Positions 33,991 to 46,317 of a DNA stretch of 64,000 nucleotides are shown in pieces. The stretch lies in the NCBI RefSeq assembly GCF_018446385.1, contig NC_055990.1, forward strand, positions 130,956,996-131,020,995, in the 5' to 3' direction. The notes beneath the pieces were generated by a model. It was not told the origin of the DNA, ran no database searches, and worked only from the letters and a program-made list of their open reading frames with translations. A program made the position numbers and the translations under genes. Each line of letters begins with the position of its first letter. The stretch's first letter is position 1. This stretch comes from Zingiber officinale. Its lineage: Eukaryota; Streptophyta; Magnoliopsida; Zingiberales; Zingiberaceae.

Positions 33991-35763
33991 TGTGTGCTAA
34001 AAACATGTTTTGTAAACATGTATACTGGAAGACTAAATATAAATAAATCTAATTTATTATAACACATCACATGCATGCAAGATACAATCGCACAAGACAA
34101 GACCATAAAACAAAAACAAATAACAATTTATTCTAGATATACCTTACGAATAACCTATAACGAGAAAGGCATCAACCATAACAACGTTGTCGAACCTCAC
34201 ATCTATTCGTATCCATGCCGAGCTCCTCAAGACAACTCTGTGAGTACAAGTCTTGCATTCGGAAGATATTAGCCACAAGTGAAGGAGAGGGATCAAGAGG
34301 AAGAAGAAGCAAAACAAGGAAGAGGATCTTCTTCCTTGTGTTGGTCACGGCAACAAGAGGGAGCATTCTCTTGTTGTTGGCGGTGGGAGAGAGAGAGGAG
34401 AGTTAGGTTAAGGATTTCACAAAGCCCTTATTAAGCCAACTAATGAATTAATGTATTTATTTCTTTTAATCATATCAATATATAGTCTTCATTAATGAGT
34501 TGGATTAGAAAGTCCAAATTCAACTCATTATCCCGTAATAAAAAATTAACCCATTAACCCCTTGATTTGGTTCATAACTAAACCAAGTTGGTTCATGACT
34601 AATCCAAATTGGATCTAACTCTTTCATAAGAGATGTAGCTCATCCACGTTTCCGATTCGACAAATATTTCCATATTTATCTTATGCACGGTCCAAATAAA
34701 CATTTATCTCTTGATTTAATAATTTAATTTTTTAACTTATTTTATATCTTTTAGAGACTCGTTATGCATGTGGCCCAATAGGTTCACGGTTTATCTTAGT
34801 CGTCCATAATTAACTACTTAATTATAAAACGATCATAAATGTTACTTAATAGTACATCATGATCCCCAATTAGCTTAAAAATCATAGTTAATTTCAGAAT
34901 TAATTCTGAATCCTTCAGCAATTACAGTGAGTCGTGCCTCGTTCCTTTCACATGTCTTATACCCATTTGGTTCAAGACATAATTTATGTATCAGTCCCCA
35001 CTAGGCTGACTACGTTACACCTAGCCCAAGTAATATTTCCTCGTTCTGCGGATTCTAATTACTCGTACATGTGTACAAGAGTCGCATACTCTTAACATGT
35101 GATGCTTTAACTAAAGACTTTGAGTAATAATTCTAACGAGTGGACATAGGGTATATGTCTCCTCGCAAGGAGTGGTGAATCTTCTTTGGGTTATCTAAAT
35201 ACCTTTGGGCACTTCGACTTATACCCAATCATCCTGTGTCCGCACCTCGATAAGATGCTTGTTTAAAATGTCAAAGTATAAGTCTCTATGACCAAAATGA
35301 CTTGTATACCTCAAGTCAAAGGAAACTTGTACTCGATCTGCAATAAGAACTTCACAGACATATCTATATATGTAGAGAACCATATGAAGTCTCACAGCAG
35401 GTCACTACAATGAACTAGTTACCATAACTAGCATCTACATTTAACTCTCGACATCCCATGTCTCCAGCCCGTGAGAAAATAACTGCTTGGCCAAACCAAG
35501 GAGTATAACACGTACTAGTCTTACTGAATTAATGATGTCTAAATGCATCAATTCGATGACTAGGAAAATTTCAATATGGTCATAATTGCACATGTAGAGA
35601 CAATCACAAGTTGTGATCCAATCACAAATTTTCTCATGCTATGAATTATATTACAGACATTCAGTAAATAAGTTTAAGACAATCAAACATATAAAATGCA
35701 CTCAAATAGTAATCTATATTTATCAAATAAATAGAAAACCCATAAGGTGATTGTCTTAGAGCA
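33991..35763 (-). mobile_element. probable Copia-type solo LTR
   Basis: Read on the minus strand it begins TGCTCTAAGACAATCACC at 35763 and runs about 1.77 kb to a GCACACACAGT-like end near 33991. Composition and layout fit an LTR, and no genes follow. The left border is approximate and no target duplication was found, so truncation is possible. Confidence 0.45.
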
Positions 35764-35912
35764 TCTCTCAAAACTAATAGTAAAAACTTCACCCATCATA
35801 ACCATCTCTCGAGGTGACCGTATTCTTCTAGATGTTTGGACCACTTACCAAATAAAAATTCAATCTCAAGAGTGCAACATAAATGTCTAGCCATTTGAAT
35901 TTTGTTGAAATC

Positions 35913-36461
35913 TCACTGTTCAGCTTTTACCATTTTCTTTACTAGAAGTAAGAAAGTATCTGAACATGGCACCAACTCCTTTTGAATCATCTCATCATAG
36001 AACTTACAATATGCTCCCTGTATACCACCTCTGTTACAACTTTCAATATGCTATTATTAATGAACTATACAAGCAACTAGTAGGGGTCAAATCTTTCCGT
36101 CCTAAAATGCCAATAAATTTCTCAGCTTCACTCATTTTTCCACATTTGCAAAGGTTTTGAACTAAGGTTTTATAGACCCTCACATTGGCCTCAAGACCTA
36201 TATACACCATCTCATAGTAAAGTGTGATGATTTTATGATAATCTCTAGTTGTTTCATAGCCATCAATTAGAATAAAGTATATTTCTTGATAAGGGATAAG
36301 CCTCATGTTCAACAAAGATGTCAAAATTCTGTTGGCTTCCTCGATACTATGCAGAGTGTCTTTATCATTTCATTGCAAGTGCCAAAATCGGGCAAAATCC
36401 ACCTTCAAACATCTTTTCACTATATCTCAAGCACTAATTTGTCCACCCATTTCTTGACAAA
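35913..36461 (-). pseudogene. 3' end of the PPR gene (unit U0, part 2)
   Basis: Minus-strand PPR coding sequence ending at TGA 35913-35915. The frame reads NMRLIPYQEIYFILIDGYET, HKIITLYYEMVYIGLEANVR, VYKTLVQNLCKCGKMSEAEK and, after a frameshift near 36030, YDEMIQKELVP and LLVKKMVKAEQ. The spacing of VYxTLVxxLCKxGKMxEAxx fits 35-residue P-type PPR motifs, RNA-binding repeats of organelle proteins. This is the only place in the window that carries the gene's true C-terminal third; all other units break off at the same codon. The CACTA element separates it from the rest of U0. Confidence 0.85.
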
Positions 36462-36489
36462 CACTACAAGAAATTTTAGATTTAACCAC

Positions 36490-36780
36490 ACCTAATAGAC
36501 AACAGTTTTTCGAGAAACTGATGTCTTTTTACCATTTAACAACGGTTTTATTGAAAATCGTTGTTGTTCACCATAATTTTTTTTAAATGACAACGGTTTT
36601 TAAAAAACTGTTGTCTAATGTATGTCAAAGACAACAATTTTTAAAAAAACTATTGTTTAATGTATGTCAAAGACAACAGTTTTAAAAAACTGTTGTCTTT
36701 TAGCGTTGCTTACATGATAATATACAACAGTTTTATTAAACTGTTGTCTATTGAATGTTGTTGAATCCCAAAAAAATAAT
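36490..36780. repeat. left subterminal repeats of the CACTA element
   Basis: At least six copies of GACAACAGTTTT or GACAACGGTTTT and their inverses, several forming hairpins such as GACAACAGTTTT...AAAACTGTTGTC. They match the right-hand set at 40545-40810. Confidence 0.88.
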
Positions 36781-37162
36781 AGTTTTTTTTTAACTTCACG
36801 AACAAAAACTCACGAACAAAGAGTTTTTTTGTTCGCGTGAGGCTAGGTCACCACTGCCGATTCCCCTTTCCCCTCCTTCCCAACCCGACGCTGATCCTCA
36901 CTGCCTATCGATGTCGCGATACTTCTTCTCCCCGCATACATAACCACCAGCCAAGAGTTACTCAACGCCGACTGAAGCCTCATTGAGTCGTGCCTTGCTC
37001 CGATCAACGCCATAGCTGCCGTCGCCGTGCCCTAACTCTTCCCCAACGCTGGAGTCACGAGGAAATCGATCGCGCTAGCACCAAGCGTCCACCGCCGGCT
37101 AAGGCTCTTCTCCACTGCTGTTATTTGTATTAACAGCTCATATGATTACCTTTAGATAATGA

Positions 37163-38041
37163 ATGCCAAAGAAACTCGTATCGGCCATCAACGATCATAT
37201 GATTCATACCACCGCCGTCGTCGTGCTGGAGCAGAACCACGACCTCGGCGGCCAGTGGCTCTACCAAGACGCTGGCTCCGGCGCTGCCACAGTCCACAGC
37301 AGCGTCTACGCCTCCTTGCGCCTCAACACGCCGAGAATTTACACAGAGTTCAGCGACTTCATGTTCACTCCCGTCGAAGGAAGAGACACCAGGAACTTCC
37401 CCGGCCACCGCGAGTTCTTCCTCTACCTCAAAGACTTCGCCCGGTGTTTCGGGTTGAACGAACTCATCAGGTTCAACTCAGAAGTAGTCCACGTCGGCAT
37501 GGCGGCAGCAACTGGCAAATGGATTGTGAGATCAAGGGACAGGAGAACTGATGACGGTGAGTTCATGGAAGAGATCTTTGATGCGGTCGTCGTCGCCACC
37601 GGCCATTTCTCTCTACCCAGGCTCCCAAAAATCAAGGGTAAAGCATTCACTAATTAAGCTCTTTACGTGATTTCGCCACTCTGTGACCTTCTCTTCTTCT
37701 GTGCTCCTCAGGAATGGAGGAGTGGAAGAGGAAGCAACTTCACAGCCATGTCTACAGAGTCCCAGAGCCATTCCAAGATGAGGTGGTTCTTCGATCTAGT
37801 GTAGAGATAAGTTAAAACAGCAGAGGATTAAATCATTTATGCTCTGTAATTGAATTCCTTGCTTGTTTGTGAATATTTGCAGGTGGTAGTGGTCGTTGGT
37901 GGCTCAATCAGTGGACCAGAGATTGCTCTGGAGCTTCTTTATGTTGCCAAAGAAGTCCATATAAGTACTAAACACGTCGAAATCCCTCATAAATTAGTGA
38001 AGCCTGTGTCCAAATATGCACATCTGCTCTGGCACCAAGAG
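37163..38041 (+). pseudogene. captured flavin-containing monooxygenase fragment
   Basis: Three exons with GT-AG introns: about 37163-37637, 37712-37782 and 37883-38041. The product reads VVLEQNHDLGGQWLY, VHSSVYASLRLNTPR, FPGHREFFLYLKDFARCFGL, DAVVVATGHFSLPRLPKIKG, then EEWKRKQLHSHVYR, then the NADPH-site-like VVVVVGGSISGPEIALEL. This order is that of plant FMO GS-OX-like enzymes, which oxygenate S or N atoms with FAD and NADPH. The N-terminal FAD site (GxGxxG) and the C-terminal half are missing, and the NADPH motif is altered (GGSISG where GNSxSG is usual). Introns are kept, so capture happened at the DNA level. It lies inside the CACTA element and cannot encode a working enzyme. Confidence 0.85.
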
Positions 38042-38984
38042 GTAATTGTTGAAGTTCTGTTGATATTATTGTCTTCGATCCATAGCATGAAGACAATGAT
38101 ATTTAGTAAAAGATTATCAGACCAAATTGAGTGAGGATAATCTATTACCTTTAACAGCAATGGTATGAATCATATGAGCTGTGATTTTTGAATGACGCTT
38201 AGCCGGCGGTGGTATGAATCATATGAGCTGTTATTTGTATAATCTATTACCTTTAGACAATGATACTTGTTTCTTGCAAACGTGTTCCATGAATACAACC
38301 ATTATTTGTATTGTGTATTAGATGCAAAAGAAGAGGAAATATTTTCCTAAGGTTTTTAGCTTTTTAGACCATTGATGATGAGCCTGACTCCAAAGCCACA
38401 GCTGTATAGTGCTTATTATTAATAGCCTAAAATATCTCACTTCAGGTAATCAAATAAATCTCACAAGAGTTCTTCCTTCGGACAAGAATCTTAATAAGCT
38501 TACCCTTTCGCAAGGGGAAAATTTATATAAAAAATTCTCACAAGTAAACAGCCGATCCACAACAGCAATCCCTTTCTCTTCTGTCCTTTGTTTTATCTCT
38601 CGGAAGTTAAGCGCATCATGGGGGAGCTAGTTCAAACTGTGTACAATTAGCTCACAAAGATTGCTGATATTAGAGTTTAGGTTGCACCTCACTTTAAAAA
38701 GATAACATTCCAATAGCTAATCTTGTAGAAGTAACATTCCTACTTTCCGGAAGATCCTTTTACTTGAATTTTCCATTCAGCACTAGATCATTATTAAGAA
38801 TCTTCGGAAGGTGACTTTTCCTTGCATCTTTACTTCTAAATGATGGCCTGGTAAGTTAAGCATACACAACAACAATCTTAGAAAAGCAGAAGCTTGTGAT
38901 TTATCCTTTTTGTTTGCTTTTCTTACATTTTGCTTCGGTTTTCCTCATGTAACTATAACTTGTTGCTGTGGTTGAAACCTGCAG

Positions 38985-39130
38985 CCAGACTCCGAGACTC
39001 ACCTGCTAACTATCCAATTCAAATGGAACGACATCTTGAAGTCCGTCTCCACTTCTCTAGTTGGAGTGAGCCTGGAATTTGAAATTGCACTCTACACTGT
39101 TTTTTCGCCGGTGGAGTCGATAACCATGTT
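38985..39130 (+). pseudogene. unidentified exon-like piece in the CACTA element
   Basis: After an intron-like CCTGCAG acceptor, an open frame reads PDSETHLLTIQFKWNDILKS and continues about 25 codons to a stop at about 39134. I do not recognise the family. It lies between the FMO and SPX pieces, so it may come from a third captured gene. Confidence 0.3.
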
Positions 39131-40008
39131 GTTCTAGGCCCATACTCTGTCAACATAAAGTGCTACAGGCTGGGAAAGGATACAATTGGTTCTGTTTTCC
39201 CTGTTGCCAAAGATTAGTCACACGCAGGCTTCAGTAAATGGTTTTCTTTCAACAATTTGCCATCACTTTGTTGTTTATTGGACAGTAGACACAATGATAA
39301 AGCAGTGGAAAGGTTTTATTATCATTTTTTTTGTTTTGCAAAGATTCCAAAGCCTTAATTTCTACCCCATATGATAAAGCAGTGGAATGATGTTTTCTTT
39401 CATTGCAAACAATTCATATGGTGTATGAATTACATTCAGTCCAGTATAAACTTAGCACTTTCGTTTCAGAGACAATTTATGGGTTTTATTCTACAATCAT
39501 GTTTACTAATTGATCAGATTAATTAAGAAGGGTGTTGGAGTAGCTTGGTAAATTTGTTTTGCTAGGTTATGATAAATTAGCATTCAGCAGAATAGATGTT
39601 TGGATTTCTTCTTCAAATCACACAGTAATATTTCTCTTGTCATTGGTGAAACAATCAATCCACTCTCATTATAACTTCCACAACAGAAAATTTTATGTTA
39701 TTTGCCTACTACCAATGCAGTTTAACTGATTTTACATTGACTGAACAAGGTTGATTTTATTTAGGTATCAAACTCTCCCATTTGTTTTAGATATTACATG
39801 TCTTGTTTGTTAATTTCTCCAAACCATTATTTCTCAATTTGTTAACAAGGAAACTCATGTTAGCATAGTCATAATCAGAGCCTAATTATAGTTTACAATT
39901 ATCTGAGTGTTATTGATTAACTGTTCTGTCCTTTCTTCTGGTTCTTTTTTTTTTTTAAATTTGTGCACTCATTTAGATGGTTTATTATTCTTGTTGTGAT
40001 GAATTCAG

Positions 40009-40313
40009 GTCTAGTGAAAATACTGAAGAAGTATGACAAGAGAACAGGAGCACTTATCAGGCAGCCCTTCATCGAAAAGGTGCTGCAGTAACCATTCTTT
40101 ACAACTGATCTCTTATACAAACTCGTGAAGGAGTGTGTGGCTATGCTCGACCACCTCTTCCCCAGCAACAACCTGTCAATTTCAGCAGAATGCGACGGAA
40201 AAAATGGAGTGCCAAAGCCGACACAATCAGGTGGGAGGGTTCCGGAGTTGGAGGAGATTAAATATATTCAGAGCTTATACATGAAGAGCGCTGCGGTCCT
40301 TGAAACAGATTAG
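40009..40313 (+). pseudogene. captured SPX-domain gene exon
   Basis: After the acceptor GAATTCAG the frame reads LVKILKKYDKRTGALIRQPF, IEKVLQ, a stop (TAA at 40089-40091 where plant SPX proteins have Gln or Glu), then PFFTTDLLYKLVKECVAMLD and HLFPSN, ending in EIKYIQSLYMKSAAVLETD. This is the third helix part of the SPX domain and the tail of small plant SPX proteins, which bind inositol pyrophosphates and restrain PHR factors in phosphate signalling. The exons upstream are absent. With the N-terminal half gone and a stop in the domain, it is not functional. A chimeric transcript with the FMO piece is possible but not shown. Confidence 0.85.
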
Positions 40314-40544
40314 GAGCAAAAGTTCAACAGTCAAAACATATTAGAAAATCTCGTGTTATATTGTTCTACCTTTGTTTTAATAGTGTTATCATTTTGTTGG
40401 TTGCTTATGAAATTTCTTCAGAATGTTATAGATATTATTTTTGAATGTTAGAAAATTATATATTAAATTTTATTTTAAAATTTAGTATTTTGAATGATTT
40501 ATGATATTGGAAAATTGTGTATTAATTTTTTTAATTTTTTATCT

Positions 40545-40810
40545 AAAAAAGACAACGGTTTTTCACCGTTGTCGTAGATAGTTTAAAACTGTTGTTGAAG
40601 ACCCTGTTATTAAAGGTAGACGCTCAAAGACAACGGTGAAAAACTGTTATCTTTGAAGGAAAAGACAACGGTTTTTCACCGTTGTAAAACTGTTGTCTTT
40701 GCCTTCAAAGACAACGGTTAAAAACTGTTATCTTTGGGCACCCCTTTTAACAACATGGCCTTTAACAACAGTACGAAAGGGGCTACGACAACGGTGAAAA
40801 ACCGTTGTTG
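40545..40810. repeat. right subterminal repeats of the CACTA element
   Basis: Repeated GACAACGGTTTTTCACCGTTGT and AAAACTGTTGTC words, inverse to those at the left end. Strong hairpins are possible. Confidence 0.88.
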
Positions 40811-40831
40811 TTAGGCTTTTTTCTTGTAGTG

Positions 40832-42061
40832 AAACCAACTATCAGATGATTATATGCCTCGTCATATGGCTTCAGTCCTACTGAAACCATCTCTTCCATC
40901 ATTTAAATAACATCTTTGATTCTTCCTTCCTGAGAATAAAATCCTATTAGACAAGTGTAAACAAATGAATTCGAGGTGCATCCCTTGTTGATCATTTCAC
41001 CCTTGGATTGAAGTGCAGAGTCTAGTTTAGACAACATGCGAGTCTAGTTTAGACAACATGCAATCACTAGCTACAATCAAAGAGTATGCAATATCATCAA
41101 ACATCATGTTTCTTTACAGCATTCTCTTCAAAAGTGTGATTGCTTCTTCCGTCCTGCCCTCCTCAATGATCCTAAAAGTCAGTGTAGTGTTCACAATAAT
41201 GTTAGGGGCACATCTACTCCCGCTAATTCTATCCAAAACACTCACTAACTTTGGTAAACCCCCTTCCTTGAGCATCACATCAATCATAATCTCGGACGTT
41301 GTTTGGTTTGGATATATTCTTCTTATAAACATATATTCGAATATCTTCCAAGTAAAATTATTTTGATCAGATCTATGTGAAACATGAAGCATTGTGTTAA
41401 ATCTAATTATATTAGCGTCCAGCCCAAGATCTCAAAAGTATCTGCAAGCATCAAACACTTCACTAATCATTCTATTCTTCGAATACACCTTCAACAAAAG
41501 ATCAAAAACACGATGTCTAGGAAAACTGCTTTGTACGTGCTGAGAAGCACCTCCATAATAGATGCATTTTAGGATGCAACTCTCCTTGTATACTTGTTGA
41601 CTACTGACTCCAGAAAAGCACGTGTATCGATAAGAAGACTAAAACGAATAAGGGCATGAACAATGAAGCAATAAGATTACAGACCATGTTCAAAATGTTT
41701 GGTCTAGGAGCACCAATGGAAGAAAGCTAGCGCATTTTTGGCATCAATGGCCTTCTTGAAGTAAAGTATCACTCGCTCCACTTGGGGTTCGATGAGTTAT
41801 ACTAATCCAAAACCAGCGGTTAGATTGTCAAAACTCCAACCTTTGTTGCTTACATCGTTGAATATAGAGGAAAGATTGTAAACTTTTGATTCTTTTTGCA
41901 GTTTTTGATAATGAACTGAGTCTGTGTGGGAATTATTAACAGGGAGGTGGAGATCTTGCCGGCAAGAGTACGAATTCATTACCGAAGTAGCGATTTGGAT
42001 CATATTTCGAGACGAGAGTTGGAAGCAATGGAGAATGGCAAAGAGGCATCGAACTATCGTG
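40832..42061 (-). pseudogene. PPR gene unit U0, 5' part
   Basis: The natural start is probably the ATG at 41979 (MNSYSCRQDLHLPVNNSHTD), after a leader shared by all units. It continues NVSNKGWSFDNLTAGFG-like sequence, an LxxAxxFFHW-type PPR entry, and in good frame at 41114-41392 QRSDQNNFTWKIFEYMFIRR and VMLKEGGLPKLVSVLDRISG. U0 lacks two lesions seen in the other units: it has GG, not GGG, at the VLDRI codons and no TAA before MINRG. It is still broken, with TAA after the N-terminal GLV, TAA in the RMLQRNMM segment and frameshifts in between. A 21 bp tandem duplication (AGTCTAGTTTAGACAACATG) lies at 41018-41060. With 35913-36461 it would be the whole gene. Confidence 0.8.
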
Positions 42062-43477
42062 GCCATCAATTAGAATCAAATATATTTCTTGATTAAGGAC
42101 AAGCCCCATGTTCTACAAAGATGTCAGAATTCTGTTGGTTTCCTCGATATTTCCTACTATGTAGAGTGTCTTTATCATTTCATTGGAAGTGCCAAGACCA
42201 AGCAAAAATCCACCTTCAAGCATCTTTTCATTATATCTAAAGCACAAATTTGTCAACCTATTTCTCAACAGACCAACTATCAGATGATTATATGTCTCGT
42301 CCTATGGCTTCAGTCCTATTGAAATCATCTCTTCAATCATTTGAACAACCTCTTCGATTCTTTCTTCCTGAGAATAAAATCCTATTAGGCAAGTGTAAAC
42401 ATATGAATTCAAGATGCAACCCCTGTTAATCATTTAGTCCTTGGATTGAAGTGTCGAGTCTAGTTTGGACAACTTGCAATAGCTAGGTACAATGAAAGAG
42501 CATGCAATATCATCAAGCATCATATTTCTTTGCAGCATTCTCTTCAAAAGAGTAATTGGTTCTTCAACCTTATCCTCCTCAATGATCCTAAAAGCTAATA
42601 TAGTGTTTACAATAATGCTAGGGGCATATCTACTCCTACGAATTCTATCCCAAAACACTCACTTACTTTGGCAAAACCCCTTCCTTGAGCATCACATCAA
42701 TCATAACTTCAGTCGTTATTTGGTTTGGGTATATTACTCTTACAAACATATTCAAATATCTTCTAAGCCAAATTATTCTGATCATATCTCTGTGAAACAT
42801 GAATCTTTGTGTTAAAACTAATTATATTGGAGTCCAACCCATGACCTCCAAAGTATCTACAAGCATCAAACACTTCATTGACCATTCTCTTCGTCGAATT
42901 CACCTGTAGCAAATGATCAAGCACACGATGTCCGGGAAAATTTGCTTTGTACGTGCCAAGAAGCACTTCAACAATCGACGCATGATTGGATGCAACTCTC
43001 TCTGTATACTTCCTGACCGCCGACTCCAGGAAAGAACGTGCATCAATAGGAAAATCGGAACGAATAAGGACATGAATAGTGAAGCATTAAGATTGCAAGC
43101 CATGTTTGAAATGTTTGGTCTGGGAGCACCAATGGAAGAAAGTTTGCACCTTTTTTGCATCAGTGGGCTTCTTGAGGTAAAGTATCACTCACTCCACTTG
43201 GGGTTCAGTGAGTTATTCTGATCCGAAACAAACGGTTAGGCAGTCAAAACTCCAATCTTTGATGCTTACATAATTGATTATAGAGGAAAGATTGCAAACT
43301 TTTATTCTTTTTGTGGTTCTCGACAATGGGGTAAGTCTGCGTGAGAATTATTAGCATGGAGGTGGAGAGTTTGGCGGCGAGCGTACGAATTCATTGTCGA
43401 AGTAGCGATTTGGATTATATTTCGAGACGAGAGTTGGGGAGCAATGGAGATGGGCGGAGAGGCATCAAACTACGGTG
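42062..43477 (-). pseudogene. PPR partial copy, unit U1
   Basis: PPR frames at 42434-42658 and 42763-42966 (FPGHRVLDHLLQVNSTKRMV). Carries the shared extra base at 42649-42651 (frameshift before FWDRI) and the shared TAA near 42431. Plus-strand open frames here are mirrors. Confidence 0.78.
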
Positions 43478-44898
43478 GACATCAATTAGAATCAAGTATA
43501 TTTCTTGATTAGGGACAAGCCTCATGTTCAACAAAGATGTCAGAATTCTATTGACTTCCTCGATATTTCCTACTATGTAAAGTGTCTTTATCATTTCATT
43601 GCAAGTACCAAGATCGGGCAAATATCCACCTTCAAGCATCTTTTCACTATATCTCAAGCACTGATTTGTCCACCCATTTCTCAACAGACCAACTATCAAA
43701 TGATTATATGTCTCGTCATATGGCTTCAGTCCTACTGAAACCATCTCTTCCATCATTTGAATAGCCTCTTCGATTCTTTCTTCCTGAGAATAAAATCCTA
43801 TTAGGAAAGTGTAAATATATGAATTCAAGCTGCATCCCCTGCTGATCATTTAGTCGTTGGATTGAAGTGTTTAGTCTGGTTTGGACAACTTGCAATAGCT
43901 AGCTACAATCAAAGAACATGTAATATGATCAAACATCATGATTCTTTGAAGCATTCTCTTCAAAAGAGGAATTGGTTCTTCAACCCTATCCACCTCAATG
44001 ATCCTAAAAGCTAATGTAGTGCTCTCAATAATGTCAGGGGCACATCTACTCATACGAATTCTATCCCAAAACACTCACTAACTTTGGCAAAACCCCTCCT
44101 TGAGCATCACATCAATTATAACTTCAGTCGTTATTTGGTTTGAGTATATTCTTCTTACAAACATATATTCAAATATCTTCCAAGCCAAATTATTCTGATA
44201 AGATCTCTGTGAAATAAGTAGCATTGTGTTAAAGTTAATTATATTAGCGAGCAACCCATGATCTCCAAAGTATATGCAAGCATCAAACACTTCATTGACT
44301 ATTCTCTTTTTTTAATACACCTGCAGCAAATCATCAAAAACACGATGTCTAGGAAAAACTGCTTTGTGCGTGTCAAAAACTACCTCAACAATCGATGCAT
44401 GTTTGGATGCATCTCTCACTGTATACTTGCTGATTGTCGACTCCAGCAAAGAATGCACATCGATAGGCAGACCAGAATGATCAAGGACATGAGCAATGAA
44501 GCATTAAGATTGCAAGTCATGTTCGAAATGTTTGGTCTGGGAGCACCAATGGAAGAAAGTTAGTGCCTTTTTTTTGCATCAGTGGGCTCCTTGAGATAAA
44601 GTATCACTCGCTCCACTTAGAGTTCACTGATTTGTACTGAACAGAAACTAGTGGTTAGACTGTCAAAACTCCAACCTATGTTTCTTACATTGTTAATTAT
44701 AGAGGAAAGATTGCAAACTTTTCATTTCTGTTTACGGTTGCCCGCAATGGGTAGAGTCTGCGTGAGAATTATTAGCAGGGAGGTGGAGGGCTTGGCGCCG
44801 AGCGTATGAATTTATTGTCAAAGTTGCGTTTTGGATCTTATTTCGAGAAGAGAGTTGGGGAGCAATGAAGATGGGCGGAGAAGCATCGAACTACCGTG
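43478..44898 (-). pseudogene. PPR partial copy, unit U2
   Basis: Holds the longest intact PPR stretch of the array, 43415-43849 (144 codons; ends after crossing into U1). It covers FYSQEERIEEAIQMMEEMVS, GLKPYDETYNHLIVGLLRNG and GNIEEVNRILTSLLNMRLVP. The frame then runs into the leader of the neighbouring unit instead of the gene's own C-terminus. TAA before MISRG and the GGG frameshift are present. Confidence 0.8.
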
Positions 44899-46317
44899 GC
44901 CATCAATTAGAATCAAGTATATTTCTTGATCAGGGGCAAGCCTCATGTTCAACAAAGATGTTAGAATTCTATTGACTTCCTCGATATTTCCTACTATGTA
45001 GAGTGTCATTATCATTTCATTGAAAGTGTCAAGATCGAGTAAAAATCCACCTTCAAGCAACTTTTTACCATATCTCAAGACTGATTTGTCCACCTATTTC
45101 TCGATAGACCAACTATCAGATTATTATATGTCTTAACATATGACTTCAGTTCTACTGAAACCATCTCTTCCATCATTTGAACAGCCTCTTCGATTCTTTC
45201 TTCTTGAAAATAAAATCATATAAGGCAAGTGTTATCATATGAATTCAAGATGCATCCCCTATTGATCAGTTAGTCCTTGGATTGAAGTGTAGAGTCTAGT
45301 TTGGACAACTTTTAATAGCTAGGTACAATCAAAGAGCAAGCAATATCATCAAGCATCATGTTTCTTTGTAGCATTCTCTTCAAAAGAGTAAATGGTTCTT
45401 CAATCCTATCCTCCTCAATGCGCCTAAAAGATAATGTAGTGTTCACAATAATGCTAGGGTCACATCTACTCCTATGAATTATATCCCAAAACACTCACTA
45501 ACTTTGGTAAAATCTCTTCCTTGCGTATCACAGTAATCATAAATTCAGTCGTTGTTTGGTTTGGGTATACTCTTCTTACAAACATATATTCAAATATATT
45601 CTAAGCCAAATTATTTTGTTCAAGTCTTTGTGAAACATGAAGCATTGTGTTAAATCTAATTATATTAGCGTCTGACCCATGATCTCCAAACTATCAGCAA
45701 GCATCAAATACTTCATTGACCATTTTCTTCTTTGAATACACTTGCAGCAAATGATCAAAAACACGATGTCCAGGAAAAATTGCTTCGTGCATGTCAAGAA
45801 CTACCTCAACAATCGATGCATGTTTGGATGCAACTCTCTCTGTATACTTGTTGTCCGCCGACTCCAGCAAAGCACACACATCTATAGGAAGACTAGAACG
45901 AATAAGGACATGAATAATGAAGCATTAAGATTGCAAGCCATGATCGAAATGTTTGGTTTGGGAGCACCAATGGAAGAAAGTTTATGCCTTTTTTGCATCA
46001 GTGGGCTCCTTGAGGTAAAGTTTCACTCGCTCAACTTGGGGTTCAGTGAGTTGTACTGATCTGAAACCAGCGGTTAAGCTGTCAAAACTCCAACCTTTGT
46101 TGCTTACATCGTTGAATATAGAGGAAAGATTGTAAACTTTTGATTCTTTTTGTGGTTATCGGCAATGGGCTCAATTTCCATGAGAATTATTAGTAGGGAG
46201 GTGGAGAGCTTGGCGACGAGCGTAACGAATTCATTGTTGAAGTAGCGATTTGGATCATATTTCGAGACGAGAGTTTGGGAGCAATGGAGATCGGCGGGGA
46301 GGCATCGAACTACTGTA
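44899..46317 (-). pseudogene. PPR partial copy, unit U3
   Basis: Frames at 44818-45093, 45312-45494 and 45694-45879 (VASKHASIVEVVLDMHEAIF). The shared TAA lies near 45269, and the shared extra base near 45485. Confidence 0.78.

Larger units (their letters stand above)
36462..40831. mobile_element. 4.37 kb non-autonomous CACTA transposon with captured genes
   Basis: The ends are CACTACAAGAAA and its exact inverse, flanked by the 3 bp duplication AAA (36459-36461, 40832-40834), the CACTA (En/Spm) signature. Subterminal regions (36490-36780 and 40545-40810) are packed with GACAACGGTTTTT and AAAACTGTTGTC words in both orientations, the usual transposase-binding layout. No transposase is encoded. 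Inside are spliced fragments of an FMO gene and an SPX gene. The sister PPR unit at 47930-47970 has the uninterrupted target sequence (TTGACAAACCAACTATC), confirming both borders. Confidence 0.95.

Noticed and set aside
42900-43160. Minus-strand 86-codon ORF resembling a membrane protein
   Set aside because: It is the PPR N-terminal region read in the wrong frame; equivalents exist in other units.
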